NCBI RefSeq assembly: GCF_014205835.1
Contig: NZ_JACHCQ010000012.1
Coordinates: 1-64,000 of the forward strand
Origin: Pedobacter sp. AK013
GTDB taxonomy: Bacteria > Bacteroidota > Bacteroidia > Sphingobacteriales > Sphingobacteriaceae
DNA: 64,000 nt
Direction: 5' to 3'
Numbering within the stretch: the stretch's first letter is position 1; each line of letters begins with the position of its first letter. Shown here piece by piece: positions 35,525 to 47,240 of the stretch. Both the position numbers and the translations under genes were made by a program. The notes under the pieces are model-generated. The model was not told the DNA's origin. It worked only from the letters and a program-made list of their open reading frames with translations, and did no database searches.

Positions 35525-38302
35525 ATGAACAAACGATTACAAATTCTGTTTTTACTTCTTTTTTGTGCGGGCGCAGCTAATGCCACAAAACTGAAAGGCC
35601 ACGTTTACGATAAGCAAACCGGAGAGGCCATTGTAGGCGCAACAGTGGTTTTAGAAAACCCAAGGCGCACAACCAACACCGGATTAGATGGTACTTTCGA
35701 ATTTAAGGATGTAGAAGTTGGTGCCGCCAAAATTAGTGTAAGCTATATCACCTACAAAACTATCGAGCAAAGCTTAGTGGTACTGAAAGAAGATAACGAT
35801 CACTTAAAGTTTTACATGGAGAGCGATTCGAAAAGTCTTGACGATATTACTATTAAATCAAATGCAGTTAGTTCTACCGATCAGGGTGCAAGGCGTTTAG
35901 AAAAAAATGCTCCACAACTAATGAATATCGTATCAGGCAGGTCAATCGAGATTTCCCCTGATTTAACGGTGGCCAATGTGATGCAACGTATTTCGGGTGT
36001 ATCAATAGAACGCAACAGCAACGGCGATGGCCAATATGCCATTTTAAGGGGAATGGATAAACGCTACAATTATACTTTGGTAAATGGTGTTAAAATCCCA
36101 AGTCCTGATAATAAATATCGTTATGTTCCGCTCGATCTTTTTCCTGCTGATTTACTCGACCGTTTAGAGGTGTATAAAACCCTTACGCCAAATTTAGAGG
36201 GCGATGCCATTGGCGGTGCCATTAATATGGTGATGAAAAATGCCCCAGGCTTGTTGCAGGTAAATGCCAATGTTTCTACCGGTTATAGCCAGTTGTTTTT
36301 CGATCGTAAGTTTACCAGTTATGATGCTTCGGGTATTAATTACAAATCGCCTTACGAGGTAAATGGGAAAACCTATAATGCTACACAGAACGATTTTAGT
36401 AAGGGAACACTTGATTATAAGTATAAAAATCCTGCACCTAACTTAATCGGTAGCTTATCCTTGAGTAAGCGCTTTTTGGATAATAAATTAGGGGTGGTAC
36501 TGGCAGGAAGCTATCAGAATACCTACCGTGGCAGCAACAGTACCTTCTACAATAACTCGGTTGTAGGTACTGATTCTTATGCAAAAATTACCAGCAAAAG
36601 TTACCGCGAATTTTCTGAGCAACAGCAACGCACAGGCTTACATGGAAAAATTGATTATATTTTTAACAAAGACCACCAGATCAGTTTATACAATGTATAT
36701 GTTAACCTGAAAAATCAGCAGGTTAGAGATGCGGTAACCACTACCTATAATGGGGTTTATAATCCAACAGCTGGAAATGCAGAATTGGTTTACGATACCC
36801 GTAGCCGCTTAACCGAGCAGCAGATTTACAATTCTACGTTGCATGGCGACCACAAATTCTTTGATGATAAATTTAAAGTACAATGGTCGGCTGTTTATTC
36901 TTCGGCTAAAAATGATGTACCCGAAAATACCAATATCAGTTTAAATGGGGTAGAACAGAATTTTCAAAGCAAACGTACCAGTCTGGTCAATACCAATCCG
37001 GTTACCCGTAGGTGGGAGCGCAATACCGATGAAGATTTAGCAGGTTACCTGGATTTGACTTACCAGGTTCTAACTGGCGAACATAAACTGGATATTATGG
37101 CAGGGGGTTTATATCGTGATAAACAAAGGAGCAGCTTCTTTAACAGTTATAGTTTAGGCCCAACGGCTGATCATGCCCGTGATATTTATGGTGTTGACTT
37201 TCAGAATTATACCGATCTGAATTTAGTGGTTTCCAATCCTACAGGAGCAGTATCTAATGCATTGACCTATGATGCCAGTGAGAAAATTGCAGCTGGTTAT
37301 GGTATGTTTAAGTATAACTCTGCCAAATTAGAAATTATTGGGGGCTTAAGGGTAGAGCATACCAACCAGGGTTATAACCTGCTTTTTGCTGCAGGTGAAG
37401 CTTTTCCGAAAGGTAATCAGATTTATACCGATTTACTACCCAGTTTAACCGCAAAATACTTTTTAAGCCAAAAAGCACAATTACATGCCTCGTATTACAG
37501 AGCCCTTAACCGTCCTGGCTTTTACGAAATTGTACCTGGAAAAGTGGTTAATGAGGATTTTGTAGAGCGTGGTAATGTTAACCTGCAACGTGCCTTAGCC
37601 GATAACTTCGATTTACGTTACGAGCTTTTTCCAGGCGCTTCAGAACAATTGCTGTTTGGTGCTTTTTATAAGCGGATCAAAAATCCTATTGAATATACCT
37701 TTCAGGCCGATGCTGTCCGTGGACAGGATACTTTTTATACCCCGGGCAACTTTGGTACGGCCAATAATTATGGCGCAGAAGTAGATTATATCAAATATTT
37801 CAGCAAAATAGGCATAAAGGCCAATTATACCTATACCCATTCGCGCATTAACACCACTAAAACCACTCGGGTTATTAATAATACTACCGGAGATACAGAG
37901 CCCGCTAATGTGAACCAGGAACGCCCGCTTTACGGTCAGTCGGCTCATATTGCCAACTTATCGTTATTGTTTAAAGACACTAAAAAAGGCTGGGATGTTC
38001 AGGTTGCAGGTGCTTATACAGGGCCACGCATCAATACGGTTTCACAATTCTTAAATAACGATTTATGGCAGGAAGGATTTGTACAGATGGATGCTTCGGC
38101 CGAAAAACGTTTTAAAGGTGGTATCAGTGTTTTTGTAAAGGCTAATAATATCTTAAATACACCAACAAAATTATTTATAAAAGGTACAAATTCCGCAAAT
38201 AACGATATTAAAGAAGATCTGGTTAAAAATGGAAATACCTTGATCAGAAGCGATTATTATGGCCAAAACTATCTTGTTGGCTTCAGATATAAGTTTAATT
38301 AA
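35525..38302 (+). CDS. TonB-dependent receptor with carboxypeptidase-like N-terminal domain (phosphate/phytate-linked)
   Basis: 925 residues: signal peptide (about 1-20), carboxypeptidase-like domain (about 22-100; GHVYDKQTGEAIVGATVVLE), plug (about 115-250; NVMQRISGVSIERNSNGDGQ, ILRGMDKRYNYTLVNG, DLLDRLEVYKTLTPNLEGDA) and a barrel ending GFRYKFN. The plug type is the short non-SusC group common in nutrient receptors without SusD partners. It is followed at 22 bp by a beta-helix lipoprotein and then a phytase, so it probably takes up inositol phosphates or another phosphorylated compound. The ATG is preceded by ATAACCAAACACA. Confidence 0.9.
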   Translation: MNKRLQILFLLLFCAGAANATKLKGHVYDKQTGEAIVGATVVLENPRRTTNTGLDGTFEFKDVEVGAAKISVSYITYKTIEQSLVVLKEDNDHLKFYMESDSKSLDDITIKSNAVSSTDQGARRLEKNAPQLMNIVSGRSIEISPDLTVANVMQRISGVSIERNSNGDGQYAILRGMDKRYNYTLVNGVKIPSPDNKYRYVPLDLFPADLLDRLEVYKTLTPNLEGDAIGGAINMVMKNAPGLLQVNANVSTGYSQLFFDRKFTSYDASGINYKSPYEVNGKTYNATQNDFSKGTLDYKYKNPAPNLIGSLSLSKRFLDNKLGVVLAGSYQNTYRGSNSTFYNNSVVGTDSYAKITSKSYREFSEQQQRTGLHGKIDYIFNKDHQISLYNVYVNLKNQQVRDAVTTTYNGVYNPTAGNAELVYDTRSRLTEQQIYNSTLHGDHKFFDDKFKVQWSAVYSSAKNDVPENTNISLNGVEQNFQSKRTSLVNTNPVTRRWERNTDEDLAGYLDLTYQVLTGEHKLDIMAGGLYRDKQRSSFFNSYSLGPTADHARDIYGVDFQNYTDLNLVVSNPTGAVSNALTYDASEKIAAGYGMFKYNSAKLEIIGGLRVEHTNQGYNLLFAAGEAFPKGNQIYTDLLPSLTAKYFLSQKAQLHASYYRALNRPGFYEIVPGKVVNEDFVERGNVNLQRALADNFDLRYELFPGASEQLLFGAFYKRIKNPIEYTFQADAVRGQDTFYTPGNFGTANNYGAEVDYIKYFSKIGIKANYTYTHSRINTTKTTRVINNTTGDTEPANVNQERPLYGQSAHIANLSLLFKDTKKGWDVQVAGAYTGPRINTVSQFLNNDLWQEGFVQMDASAEKRFKGGISVFVKANNILNTPTKLFIKGTNSANNDIKEDLVKNGNTLIRSDYYGQNYLVGFRYKFN

Positions 38303-38324
38303 TAGCATTTAAAGATACAAAAAC

Positions 38325-39584
38325 ATGAAATCAAATCAGATTTTTAAATTATTAATCCTTGTTATGCTAGCCTTAGCAGGATGTGAAAAAGCCAATATAG
38401 ATGTTGATACTACTGCTGTTGATGGCTCGGCAATTGGTGAGGTTTCCGGGGTTTGGGCCAAAGGCAGTACGCAGGTAATTAAAGGCGATATTGTGATTCC
38501 CGAAGGAAAAACACTAACGATTGAAGAGGGGGTAACGGTGCTGATGGATACGGTTGCGAAACCAGAAATTATTATAAAAGGTAATCTGTATGCACTTGGA
38601 ACTGCAGAAAACCCAGTCAAGTTTACTGTCAATGAATTTTATAAAACCTCATCAAAAAAATTCGGAAAGCTTTGGGGCGGTATTTTGGCCGGTCCAACAT
38701 GCGAAGAACTGGTGCTCGATCATGTCATTCTCGAATATGGTGGTGCCAAAACCTCCGATGCCTCTACTTCGGTAAAAATGGGCTTGTATAAAGCTGTTGC
38801 GGGCGAAAGTTTACCCGCCCTTTGGTTTGCCAATGCCAGGGGCAGGCTGGTGGTTCAAAATAGCACCATCAGAAATTTTCAGGAAGATTGTACTTATATT
38901 GAAGGAGGAAGAATCATTTTTGCCAATAATGTTTTTTATACCACTGGTGTAACAGGAGGCGAAGCCATGAACTTTAAATCGGGCTGCTTGGCAGATATAG
39001 CCTATAATTTAGTTTATAGCACCAATACCAATGCTTTGAAATTATCTAACACTGGAGATAAAACCCCGCAGACCTATATTATTGCTTATAACAATACCAT
39101 GGTAAATACAGGTTGGAGAAGACCAACGGCCAAAGGCGGATCAATCTGGCTGGAGAGCACGGTGCGTGCCGATCTGTATAATAATCTTTTTGCCAATACC
39201 CGTTTTGGTGTGAAAAGAGATCCGAAAAAGCCTGAAGATAGCCGTTCTGTCTACAGTAATAACTGGTATTATGGTTTCGACCAGACCACCGTAAACCAGT
39301 TTCAGCCAACTGGCGATATTGTGGGCGGTAAAAACGATGTAATTAGTAATATAGCCGGTGCAAATGATCCTAAATTTGTGAATTATCCCTTAAATACTGC
39401 TGTTACCAATGCCGATTTCAATACCGCGTGGGATTTTCACCTGCAAGGCAACTCGCCAGCTTTGGGTAAGGGTATCACCAACTTTACCCGCCATCACCAA
39501 GCTGGAATTATAATGAAAAATGGTATCACCTATATCTCTCCATCACCTTCTACATTTGTTGGTGCATATGGAACTAAAATATAA
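38325..39584 (+). CDS. Right-handed parallel beta-helix surface lipoprotein
   Basis: 419 residues. Lipobox LALAGC with C20, then a helix of short parallel strands typical of beta-helix proteins: IVIPEGKTLTIEEGVTVLM (about 54-72), LWGGILAGPTCEELVLDHVILEYGG, LVVQNSTIRNFQ, and NNVFYTTGVTGG in successive turns. No pectate-lyase or sulfatase residues were recognised, so an enzyme role is unproven. It is placed between a TonB receptor and a phytase, with 1 bp to the latter, suggesting a surface partner of the receptor. A relative lies at 57831-59132 beside another TonB receptor. Confidence 0.75.
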   Translation: MKSNQIFKLLILVMLALAGCEKANIDVDTTAVDGSAIGEVSGVWAKGSTQVIKGDIVIPEGKTLTIEEGVTVLMDTVAKPEIIIKGNLYALGTAENPVKFTVNEFYKTSSKKFGKLWGGILAGPTCEELVLDHVILEYGGAKTSDASTSVKMGLYKAVAGESLPALWFANARGRLVVQNSTIRNFQEDCTYIEGGRIIFANNVFYTTGVTGGEAMNFKSGCLADIAYNLVYSTNTNALKLSNTGDKTPQTYIIAYNNTMVNTGWRRPTAKGGSIWLESTVRADLYNNLFANTRFGVKRDPKKPEDSRSVYSNNWYYGFDQTTVNQFQPTGDIVGGKNDVISNIAGANDPKFVNYPLNTAVTNADFNTAWDFHLQGNSPALGKGITNFTRHHQAGIIMKNGITYISPSPSTFVGAYGTKI

Positions 39585-39585
39585 A

Positions 39586-40665
39586 ATGAAGTATAACAAT
39601 ATATTAAAATTTGCCGCTTTTGCGGTTTTAAGCCTGACCATTTCTTGTAATGGAGGCGCACAAAATCGAAGCAGTACAGCAGTAAAACCCTTATATGTGT
39701 CTGAACCTGTAGACTTTGATACCGACGATCCTGCGATCTGGGTAAATCCGAACAATCCGGCGCAGTCTTTAGTTATCGGTACCGATAAAGATACCAATGG
39801 TGGTCTGTATGTTTTCGATCTGAAAGGTAAAATCATCAGGTCTAAAACCATAAAAGGCTTAAAGCGTCCTAATAACGTTGATATTGCCTATGGTTTGCAG
39901 TTGGCCAGAAAAAAGACAGATATTGTGGTAACAACAGAGCGTTACACGCATAAACTACGGATATTTTCTCTTCCCGATATGAAAGCAATCGACAATGGCG
40001 GAATTCCTGTTTTTGTAGGAGAAACAGGGGCAGAGTACCGCGATTTAATGGGGATTTCGATGTATACCGATCCAAGTGGAAAAATTTATGCCATTGTTGG
40101 CCGTAAAACGGGCCCTAAAAACGGAGGTTATCTTTGGCAATATTTATTGGCAGATGATGGAAAAGGCAATGTTAAAGCCGATTTGGTACGGAAATTCGGG
40201 CAGTATAGCGGTAAAAAAGAAATCGAAGCCATTGCTGTTGATAATGAACTGGGTTACGTTTATTATTGCGATGAACAGGTAGGGGTGCGCAAGTATTATG
40301 CAGACCCAGCCAAGGGAAATAAAGAACTGGCATTATTTGGGCAGGGTGATTTCGCTGTCGACAATGAAGGAATCGCTATTTATAAAACTTCAGGAAATAA
40401 TGGGTATATCCTCGTATCGGACCAGGGTGCCAGGCAGTTAAAAGTATACGATCGGGTGGCTAAGGCCAATGCTGCCCATCCGCATCCACTTTTAACCACG
40501 ATAAAGTATTCTGCTAATCAAACCGATGGTATTGATGTGGTTTCAGTTCCTTTAAACGCCGATTTTAAACACGGTTTATTAGTGGCCATGAGTGATGATA
40601 AAACCTTTCATTTTTACAGATGGGAAGATATAGCGGGTAAAAAATTGACTAGTGCACAACCATAA
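39586..40665 (+). CDS. Beta-propeller phytase (3-phytase family), lipoprotein
   Basis: 359 residues from the ATG at 39586, one base after the previous stop; the frame stays open upstream inside the neighbour, but a lipoprotein signal starts here (SLTISC, C21). Beta-propeller phytase markers are DFDTDDPAIWVNPNNPAQS (about 40-58), TDKDTNGGLYVFDLKGK, RPNNVDIAYG, EAIAVDNELGYVYYCDEQ and DNEGIAIYKTSGNNGYILVSDQG, whose aspartate and glutamate residues bind the calcium ions and phosphate. It removes phosphates from phytate at the cell surface, feeding phosphate and possibly inositol to the cell. This fits the candidate Pho box ahead of the operon. Confidence 0.93.
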   Translation: MKYNNILKFAAFAVLSLTISCNGGAQNRSSTAVKPLYVSEPVDFDTDDPAIWVNPNNPAQSLVIGTDKDTNGGLYVFDLKGKIIRSKTIKGLKRPNNVDIAYGLQLARKKTDIVVTTERYTHKLRIFSLPDMKAIDNGGIPVFVGETGAEYRDLMGISMYTDPSGKIYAIVGRKTGPKNGGYLWQYLLADDGKGNVKADLVRKFGQYSGKKEIEAIAVDNELGYVYYCDEQVGVRKYYADPAKGNKELALFGQGDFAVDNEGIAIYKTSGNNGYILVSDQGARQLKVYDRVAKANAAHPHPLLTTIKYSANQTDGIDVVSVPLNADFKHGLLVAMSDDKTFHFYRWEDIAGKKLTSAQP

Positions 40666-40677
40666 TATTAACATTTA

Positions 40678-40904
40678 TTTTTTGGGAAAGCAATTGCGGG
40701 AGCATTTGGAGTAGTTCCGTCCCGCTCCCGCTTCTGCTCCCGATGAAAAATCGGTAGCATCCCGCTCTGATCGGGTTTAGGTGGCATGAATAGCAGTACT
40801 ATGAGCGTAGAATAAACCCGACCGACAGCGTTATCCCCGATTCCTTCTATCGGGAGCGGGACTAGGGGAACCGAAGCACCTCTGTCTCTGCTTTCCAAAA
40901 AAAA
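40678..40904. repeat. Nested inverted-repeat element, MITE-like
   Basis: Three nested inverted pairs share one centre. The terminal arms TTTTTTGGGAAAGCA (40678-40692) and TGCTTTCCAAAAAAA (40889-40903) match with one difference; the middle arms GTCCCGCTCCCG (40719-40730) and CGGGAGCGGGAC (40851-40862) are perfect; the inner arms CGGGTTTA (40772-40779) and TAAACCCG (40813-40820) are perfect. No coding frame fits. It is much more GC-rich in its core than the spacer around it. It looks like a miniature mobile element or a large structured RNA end following the phytase gene. Confidence 0.65.
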
Positions 40905-40979
40905 GGAATAGATTAGGTTTGAAGATTTCTATCTGCCTACGCCAGGGAATTTTAATGAATTAGTATTTTATTGCATGGA

Positions 40980-41053
40980 ATCGTCATTCCCAACTTGATT
41001 GGGAATCATAATGCTATAAGCTTTAAGATTCCCGCCTGCGCGGGAATGACGAT
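40980..41053. repeat. Palindromic intergenic repeat (ATCGTCATTCCC type)
   Basis: ATCGTCATTCCC (40980-40991) and GGGAATGACGAT (41042-41053) are perfect 12-bp arms, and each half folds into a further small hairpin (TTCCCAACTTGATTGGGAA; TTCCCGCCTGCGCGGGAA). It lies in the spacer 40666-41148, which has no gene, between the phytase and the converging AraC gene, and could stop transcription from both sides. Confidence 0.7.
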
Positions 41054-41148
41054 CATCCTATTGGAGTCTGTCAATGGCGTTGTCGAGAAACATTTCTTTA
41101 TCATTGAAAATCAGTTTAGGCCAAGTTTTAGCTATGAAGTTTATCGGC

Positions 41149-42093
41149 TTAAACCGCAATATTATTCGATAATTTATACTCAGATGGGGTAATTCCCGTC
41201 TGTTTTTTAAAATACTTACCAAAAAAAGAGGAGTTACTAAAGCGCAGTTCCATGGCTACCTCCGAGATATTCATCACATGGCTCGTTAACAATAACTTCG
41301 CTTCCCTAATCACCATTTCATCAATAACTTCACCTGCCGTTCTATCGGTTACCTGTTTAACAACCTGCGATAAATGCCTTGGCGTAATGCGTAAGCAGTT
41401 GGCGTAATAAATTACACGCTTTTCCTGTTTAAAGTTTTCCGAAACCAGTGATAAAAAACGATTAGTGAGTTCTGTCTTGCTGTCGTGAGCAAAAGGTAAC
41501 GGATCTTTCTGTTTGTTTTTTATCAGAAAGAGGTCATACAGTAATTCCAGGAAGCTATTATGCACAATGTTTTTAATCTGAGGAGTATCTTTAGGTACAT
41601 TCAGTTTTTTGTGTAGGGCAAGCATATCATAATAAATGAATGTATATTCCTCTTTTGATAATGAAAATTTATGGGTGGGATTGTTCTGGAACATCCTGTA
41701 AGCATTTCCGCTATTAAAGAATATCCCCTTGGTTTTTAAATAACTTTTGTTAAAATGGATACTGATGAAAGAAACATCGCTGTTATCCTTAATTTCGTAA
41801 ACAGCGTGTGGAAAAATGAGTAGAATATCTCTTTGATTTAATACATGTTCTACAAAATTTATCTTCAGGTTCATCTTTCCCTTTGTGATCAGAATTAAAG
41901 CATAACTCGATACGCGGAAAGGCTCCGAACTGCAATAATGCGGATCGCTACTATGATGGATTTTTGCCATCAGGCCATCGTTTAAAGAAAGCGCTTCCTC
42001 ATGGTTTTTTTCTGAAAAGGTTTTATTGAGTAACTCTTGTTGCATAAAATCGGTCGGCGTTTTTTTTAATAATTTCTTAACAGATTCCATCAT
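41149..42093 (-). CDS. AraC family transcriptional regulator
   Basis: 314 residues from the ATG at 42093; a frame open to a TTG at 42168 would add a basic 25-residue stretch and cannot be excluded. An N-terminal cupin-like sensor part (about 40-150; YALILITKGKMNLKINFVEH) is followed by a C-terminal AraC DNA-binding domain (about 225-310) with two helix-turn-helices: RITPRHLSQVVKQVT and ISEVAMELRFSNSSFFGKYFKK then TGITPSEYK. It is divergent from the sphingolipid cluster, separated by about 490 bp, so it may control that cluster, but no operator is identified. Confidence 0.88.
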   Translation of the reverse strand: MMESVKKLLKKTPTDFMQQELLNKTFSEKNHEEALSLNDGLMAKIHHSSDPHYCSSEPFRVSSYALILITKGKMNLKINFVEHVLNQRDILLIFPHAVYEIKDNSDVSFISIHFNKSYLKTKGIFFNSGNAYRMFQNNPTHKFSLSKEEYTFIYYDMLALHKKLNVPKDTPQIKNIVHNSFLELLYDLFLIKNKQKDPLPFAHDSKTELTNRFLSLVSENFKQEKRVIYYANCLRITPRHLSQVVKQVTDRTAGEVIDEMVIREAKLLLTSHVMNISEVAMELRFSNSSFFGKYFKKQTGITPSEYKLSNNIAV

Positions 42094-42471
42094 CTTTTGC
42101 ACTACAATTTTAGCCACCTTTTTACGGATAGTTTTTCGCCCTTTATCTGTCGGATTTTGCTCTGACAAATGTAATATTAGGGATCAATTTTGCAAGTAAT
42201 TTTTTTTAAAATGACTAATTTCTGATCAATTTTCAATCTTTTGATTAATAAATATGTAATTTTAATTAACTTAAAAACAGTAATTTATGTGATTTATTAT
42301 GCTTTTTTATGGGTTTTTTATCATTTTACTATTTTATAATAAAAGTCAGAATGTCAATTGGTCAATTCATCTGAATGTCACATTTTGCTGATCCCACTTT
42401 TTGACCAATATATCCCACATTTGAACCTTTTTTTGGCTTCAATTCCGCGTTAAAATTGTGTTATCAAATCG

Positions 42472-42503
42472 TTTGGTTAATGCGGCCTTAATCTATACCG
42501 TTG
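42472..42503 (+). promoter_or_regulatory. Candidate Bacteroidota promoter of the sphingolipid cluster
   Basis: TTTG (42472-42475) and TACCGTTG (42496-42503) are 20 bp apart and match the Bacteroidota pattern TTTG-N19-TAnnTTTG except for one base. They end about 83 bp before the serine palmitoyltransferase ATG. The rest of the spacer 42094-42586 is AT-rich with no gene or strong palindrome seen. Confidence 0.4.
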
Positions 42504-42562
42504 ATTTTAATATCCACAAGTAGCATTCTGGTATCGACCAAACTTTCAGAACAGGGTTTTAA

Positions 42563-44906
<2,344 letters not shown>

Positions 44907-44910
<4 letters not shown>

Positions 44911-45896
44911 AAAAGCGGGTGTTGATTACAGGAGCAACTGGATTTGTGGGCTATCACCTGATTAAATCTGCTTTGGCAAATGATCTTGAGGTGTATGCAA
45001 ATGTCCGCCAATCGGCCACGGCAGAGCACCTTAAAGGTTTTCCGATCAATTACGTGGATCTTAATTTTTCTTCGATCTACCTGCTAAAAGAAAATATAGA
45101 AGAAAAAAAATACGATTACATCGTTCATGCGGCTGCGGTAACAAAGGCGAAAAAACTCGATGATTACAATCAGGTAAATGCCATTTACACCCGAAACCTC
45201 GCTTTGGCGGCTTCAAAATCAGCACATAGAATAAAGAAATTTGTATTTATCAGCAGTTTGGCCGCATTGGGGCCTTTAAATAAAAAGAATGAAAAACTGA
45301 CCGATAAGGGTGCCTCAAATCCGGTAACCAATTATGGGATCAGCAAAGCCCTTGCTGAAACATACCTGGCTCAGGTTCCGGATCTGCCCTTAATCACATT
45401 CAGGCCTACGGCAGTGTATGGACCGCGTGAGAAAGACATTTTCATCTTAATTAAAACTATTAAAGCAGGGCTGGAGCTATATATCGGCAAGCAGGAGCAG
45501 GAATTAAGCTTTGTGTACGCCACCGATTTAGCCGATATCATTATAAAAGCACTCGCGTCTGATGTAGTTGGTAAAAGTTATAATGTATCTGATGGGGCAG
45601 TTTATAACCGTTCTGAACTAGCTGCCCATGTGCGTAAGGCTTTAAACAAAAAAACATTGACCGTTAATGTACCTGTACAGATGATTAAGGGACTTGCCTG
45701 GTCGATGGAACGATTGTATGGCGTATTTAATAAAATACCAACCTTAAATGTAGATAAGATAAAAGAACTCACCGCCCTTAACTGGGGCTGTGACATTAAA
45801 AATATTCAGAACGACTTTGGTTTTGTGCCTCAGTTTGGGCTGGAACAAGGCCTTACAGAAACGATAAACTGGTACCGTAAAAATAATTGGTTATAA
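44907..45896 (+). CDS. NAD(P)-dependent epimerase/dehydratase family reductase, candidate ceramide (ketosphinganine) reductase CerR
   Basis: 329 residues of extended SDR fold: Rossmann loop GATGFVGYH (9-17), VHAAAVTKAKK (73-83), ISSLAALGP (115-123) and the catalytic pair Y143-x3-K147 in NYGISKALAE. The C-terminal half (FRPTAVYGPREKDI, ELSFVYATDLADI) binds the substrate. In the bacterial ceramide route, a reductase of this type lowers the 3-keto group after N-acylation. Its 4-bp overlap with the acyltransferase gene and place in this operon favour that role over nucleotide-sugar epimerase. Confidence 0.7.
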
Positions 45897-45914
45897 GATT
45901 TTAAATAAAATAGA

Positions 45915-47240
45915 ATGAAACAACAAGTAAAAGCAGCTGAAGGCAAGCTGGGAATATTAATGCCAGGACTAGGCGCTGTAGCAACAACCATGATTGCCGG
46001 AGTTGCTGCAATTAAAAAAGGAATATCAAAACCTATCGGTTCGTTAACACAGATGGGTACCATCCGTTTAGGGAAAAGAACAGAAAAAAGAGAACCAAAA
46101 ATTAAAGATTTTGTGCCTCTGGCTGGTCTTGAAGACTTGGTTTTCGGTGGATGGGATGTTTATGAAGATAATGTTTACGAAGCGGCAATGAATGCCCGTG
46201 TATTGGATGCTAACCTGTTGCGCGATGTGCGTGAAGAATTACAGGCCATTAAACCGATGCGTGCTGCTTTCGATAGAAATTATGTAAAAAACCTGGATGG
46301 TAAATATGTAAAAGATCTCGATAACCGTTACGAACTGGCTTTAGCCGTAATGGATGATATTAAAAACTTCAAAGCAGAAAACAATTGCGACCGTATTGTG
46401 CTGGTTTGGTGTGGTTCTACCGAAATTTATTTCGAACCATCAGAAGTACACGAATCGTTAGCTGCGTTTGAGCAGGGTTTAAGAGATAACGATTCGCGTA
46501 TTGCGCCAAGTATGATCTATGCTTATGCTGCATTAAAATTAGGAATTCCTTTTGCCAATGGTGCACCTAATTTAACGGTTGATATTCCTGCTTTAATTGA
46601 ATTGGCTAAAGAAACCGATACCCCAATTGCCGGCAAAGATTTTAAAACCGGTCAAACCTTAATGAAAACCATTTTGGCGCCTGGTTTGGCCGCACGTTCG
46701 TTAGGTGTAAATGGTTGGTTCTCTGATAACATTTTAGGTAACCGCGATGGTTTGGTATTAGACGATCCGGATAACTTTAAAACAAAAGAAGTATCAAAAC
46801 TGGGGGTATTGGAAGATATCTTTAAACCAGAGGTTAATCCTGATCTGTATGGCGATATGTACCACAAAATCAGGATCAATTATTATCCGCCTCATGGTGA
46901 TAACAAAGAAAGCTGGGATAACATAGACCTTTTCGGATGGTTGGGTTACAAAATGCAGATCAAGATTAATTTCCTTTGCCGCGATTCTATTTTAGCCGCA
47001 CCAATTGTATTAGACCTTGCTTTGTTTATCGATCTGGCTAAACGTGCAAACCTGTCAGGCATTCAGGAATGGTTGTCATTTTACCTGAAATCGCCACAAA
47101 CGATCCCAGGTGTACCTGCAGAAAATGACATTTTTAAACAGTTAATGAAACTTCAGAATACCTTACGTTACATCATGGGCGAAGAATTGATCACCCATTT
47201 AGGTCAGGATTACGAAGAAGAACTGATAGAAACAGTATAG
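45915..47240 (+). CDS. ino1: Myo-inositol-1-phosphate synthase
   Basis: 441 residues. N-terminal dinucleotide-binding loop KLGILMPGLGAVATTMIAG (11-29); catalytic-core markers NGAPNLTVDIPALIELAKE near 215-235, PIAGKDFKTGQTLMKT (about 240-255, with the conserved lysine), the RSLGVNGWFSDNILGNRDG block (about 263-281) and GDNKESWDNIDLFGW (about 328-342). It converts glucose-6-phosphate to inositol phosphate with NAD recycling. It is the source of the inositol head group, and lies between the ceramide genes and the phosphatidyl-inositol genes of the same operon. The PgpA-like gene starts within its stop codon. Confidence 0.93.
   Translation: MKQQVKAAEGKLGILMPGLGAVATTMIAGVAAIKKGISKPIGSLTQMGTIRLGKRTEKREPKIKDFVPLAGLEDLVFGGWDVYEDNVYEAAMNARVLDANLLRDVREELQAIKPMRAAFDRNYVKNLDGKYVKDLDNRYELALAVMDDIKNFKAENNCDRIVLVWCGSTEIYFEPSEVHESLAAFEQGLRDNDSRIAPSMIYAYAALKLGIPFANGAPNLTVDIPALIELAKETDTPIAGKDFKTGQTLMKTILAPGLAARSLGVNGWFSDNILGNRDGLVLDDPDNFKTKEVSKLGVLEDIFKPEVNPDLYGDMYHKIRINYYPPHGDNKESWDNIDLFGWLGYKMQIKINFLCRDSILAAPIVLDLALFIDLAKRANLSGIQEWLSFYLKSPQTIPGVPAENDIFKQLMKLQNTLRYIMGEELITHLGQDYEEELIETV

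Noticed and set aside
39520-39585. Upstream start for the phytase overlapping the beta-helix gene
   Set aside because: The overlap would hide the lipoprotein signal; the ATG one base after the previous stop gives a normal lipobox.
40666-41148. CRISPR-like or tandem repeat array after the phytase
   Set aside because: The repeats are inverted and nested, not evenly spaced direct repeats with spacers, and no cas genes are nearby.
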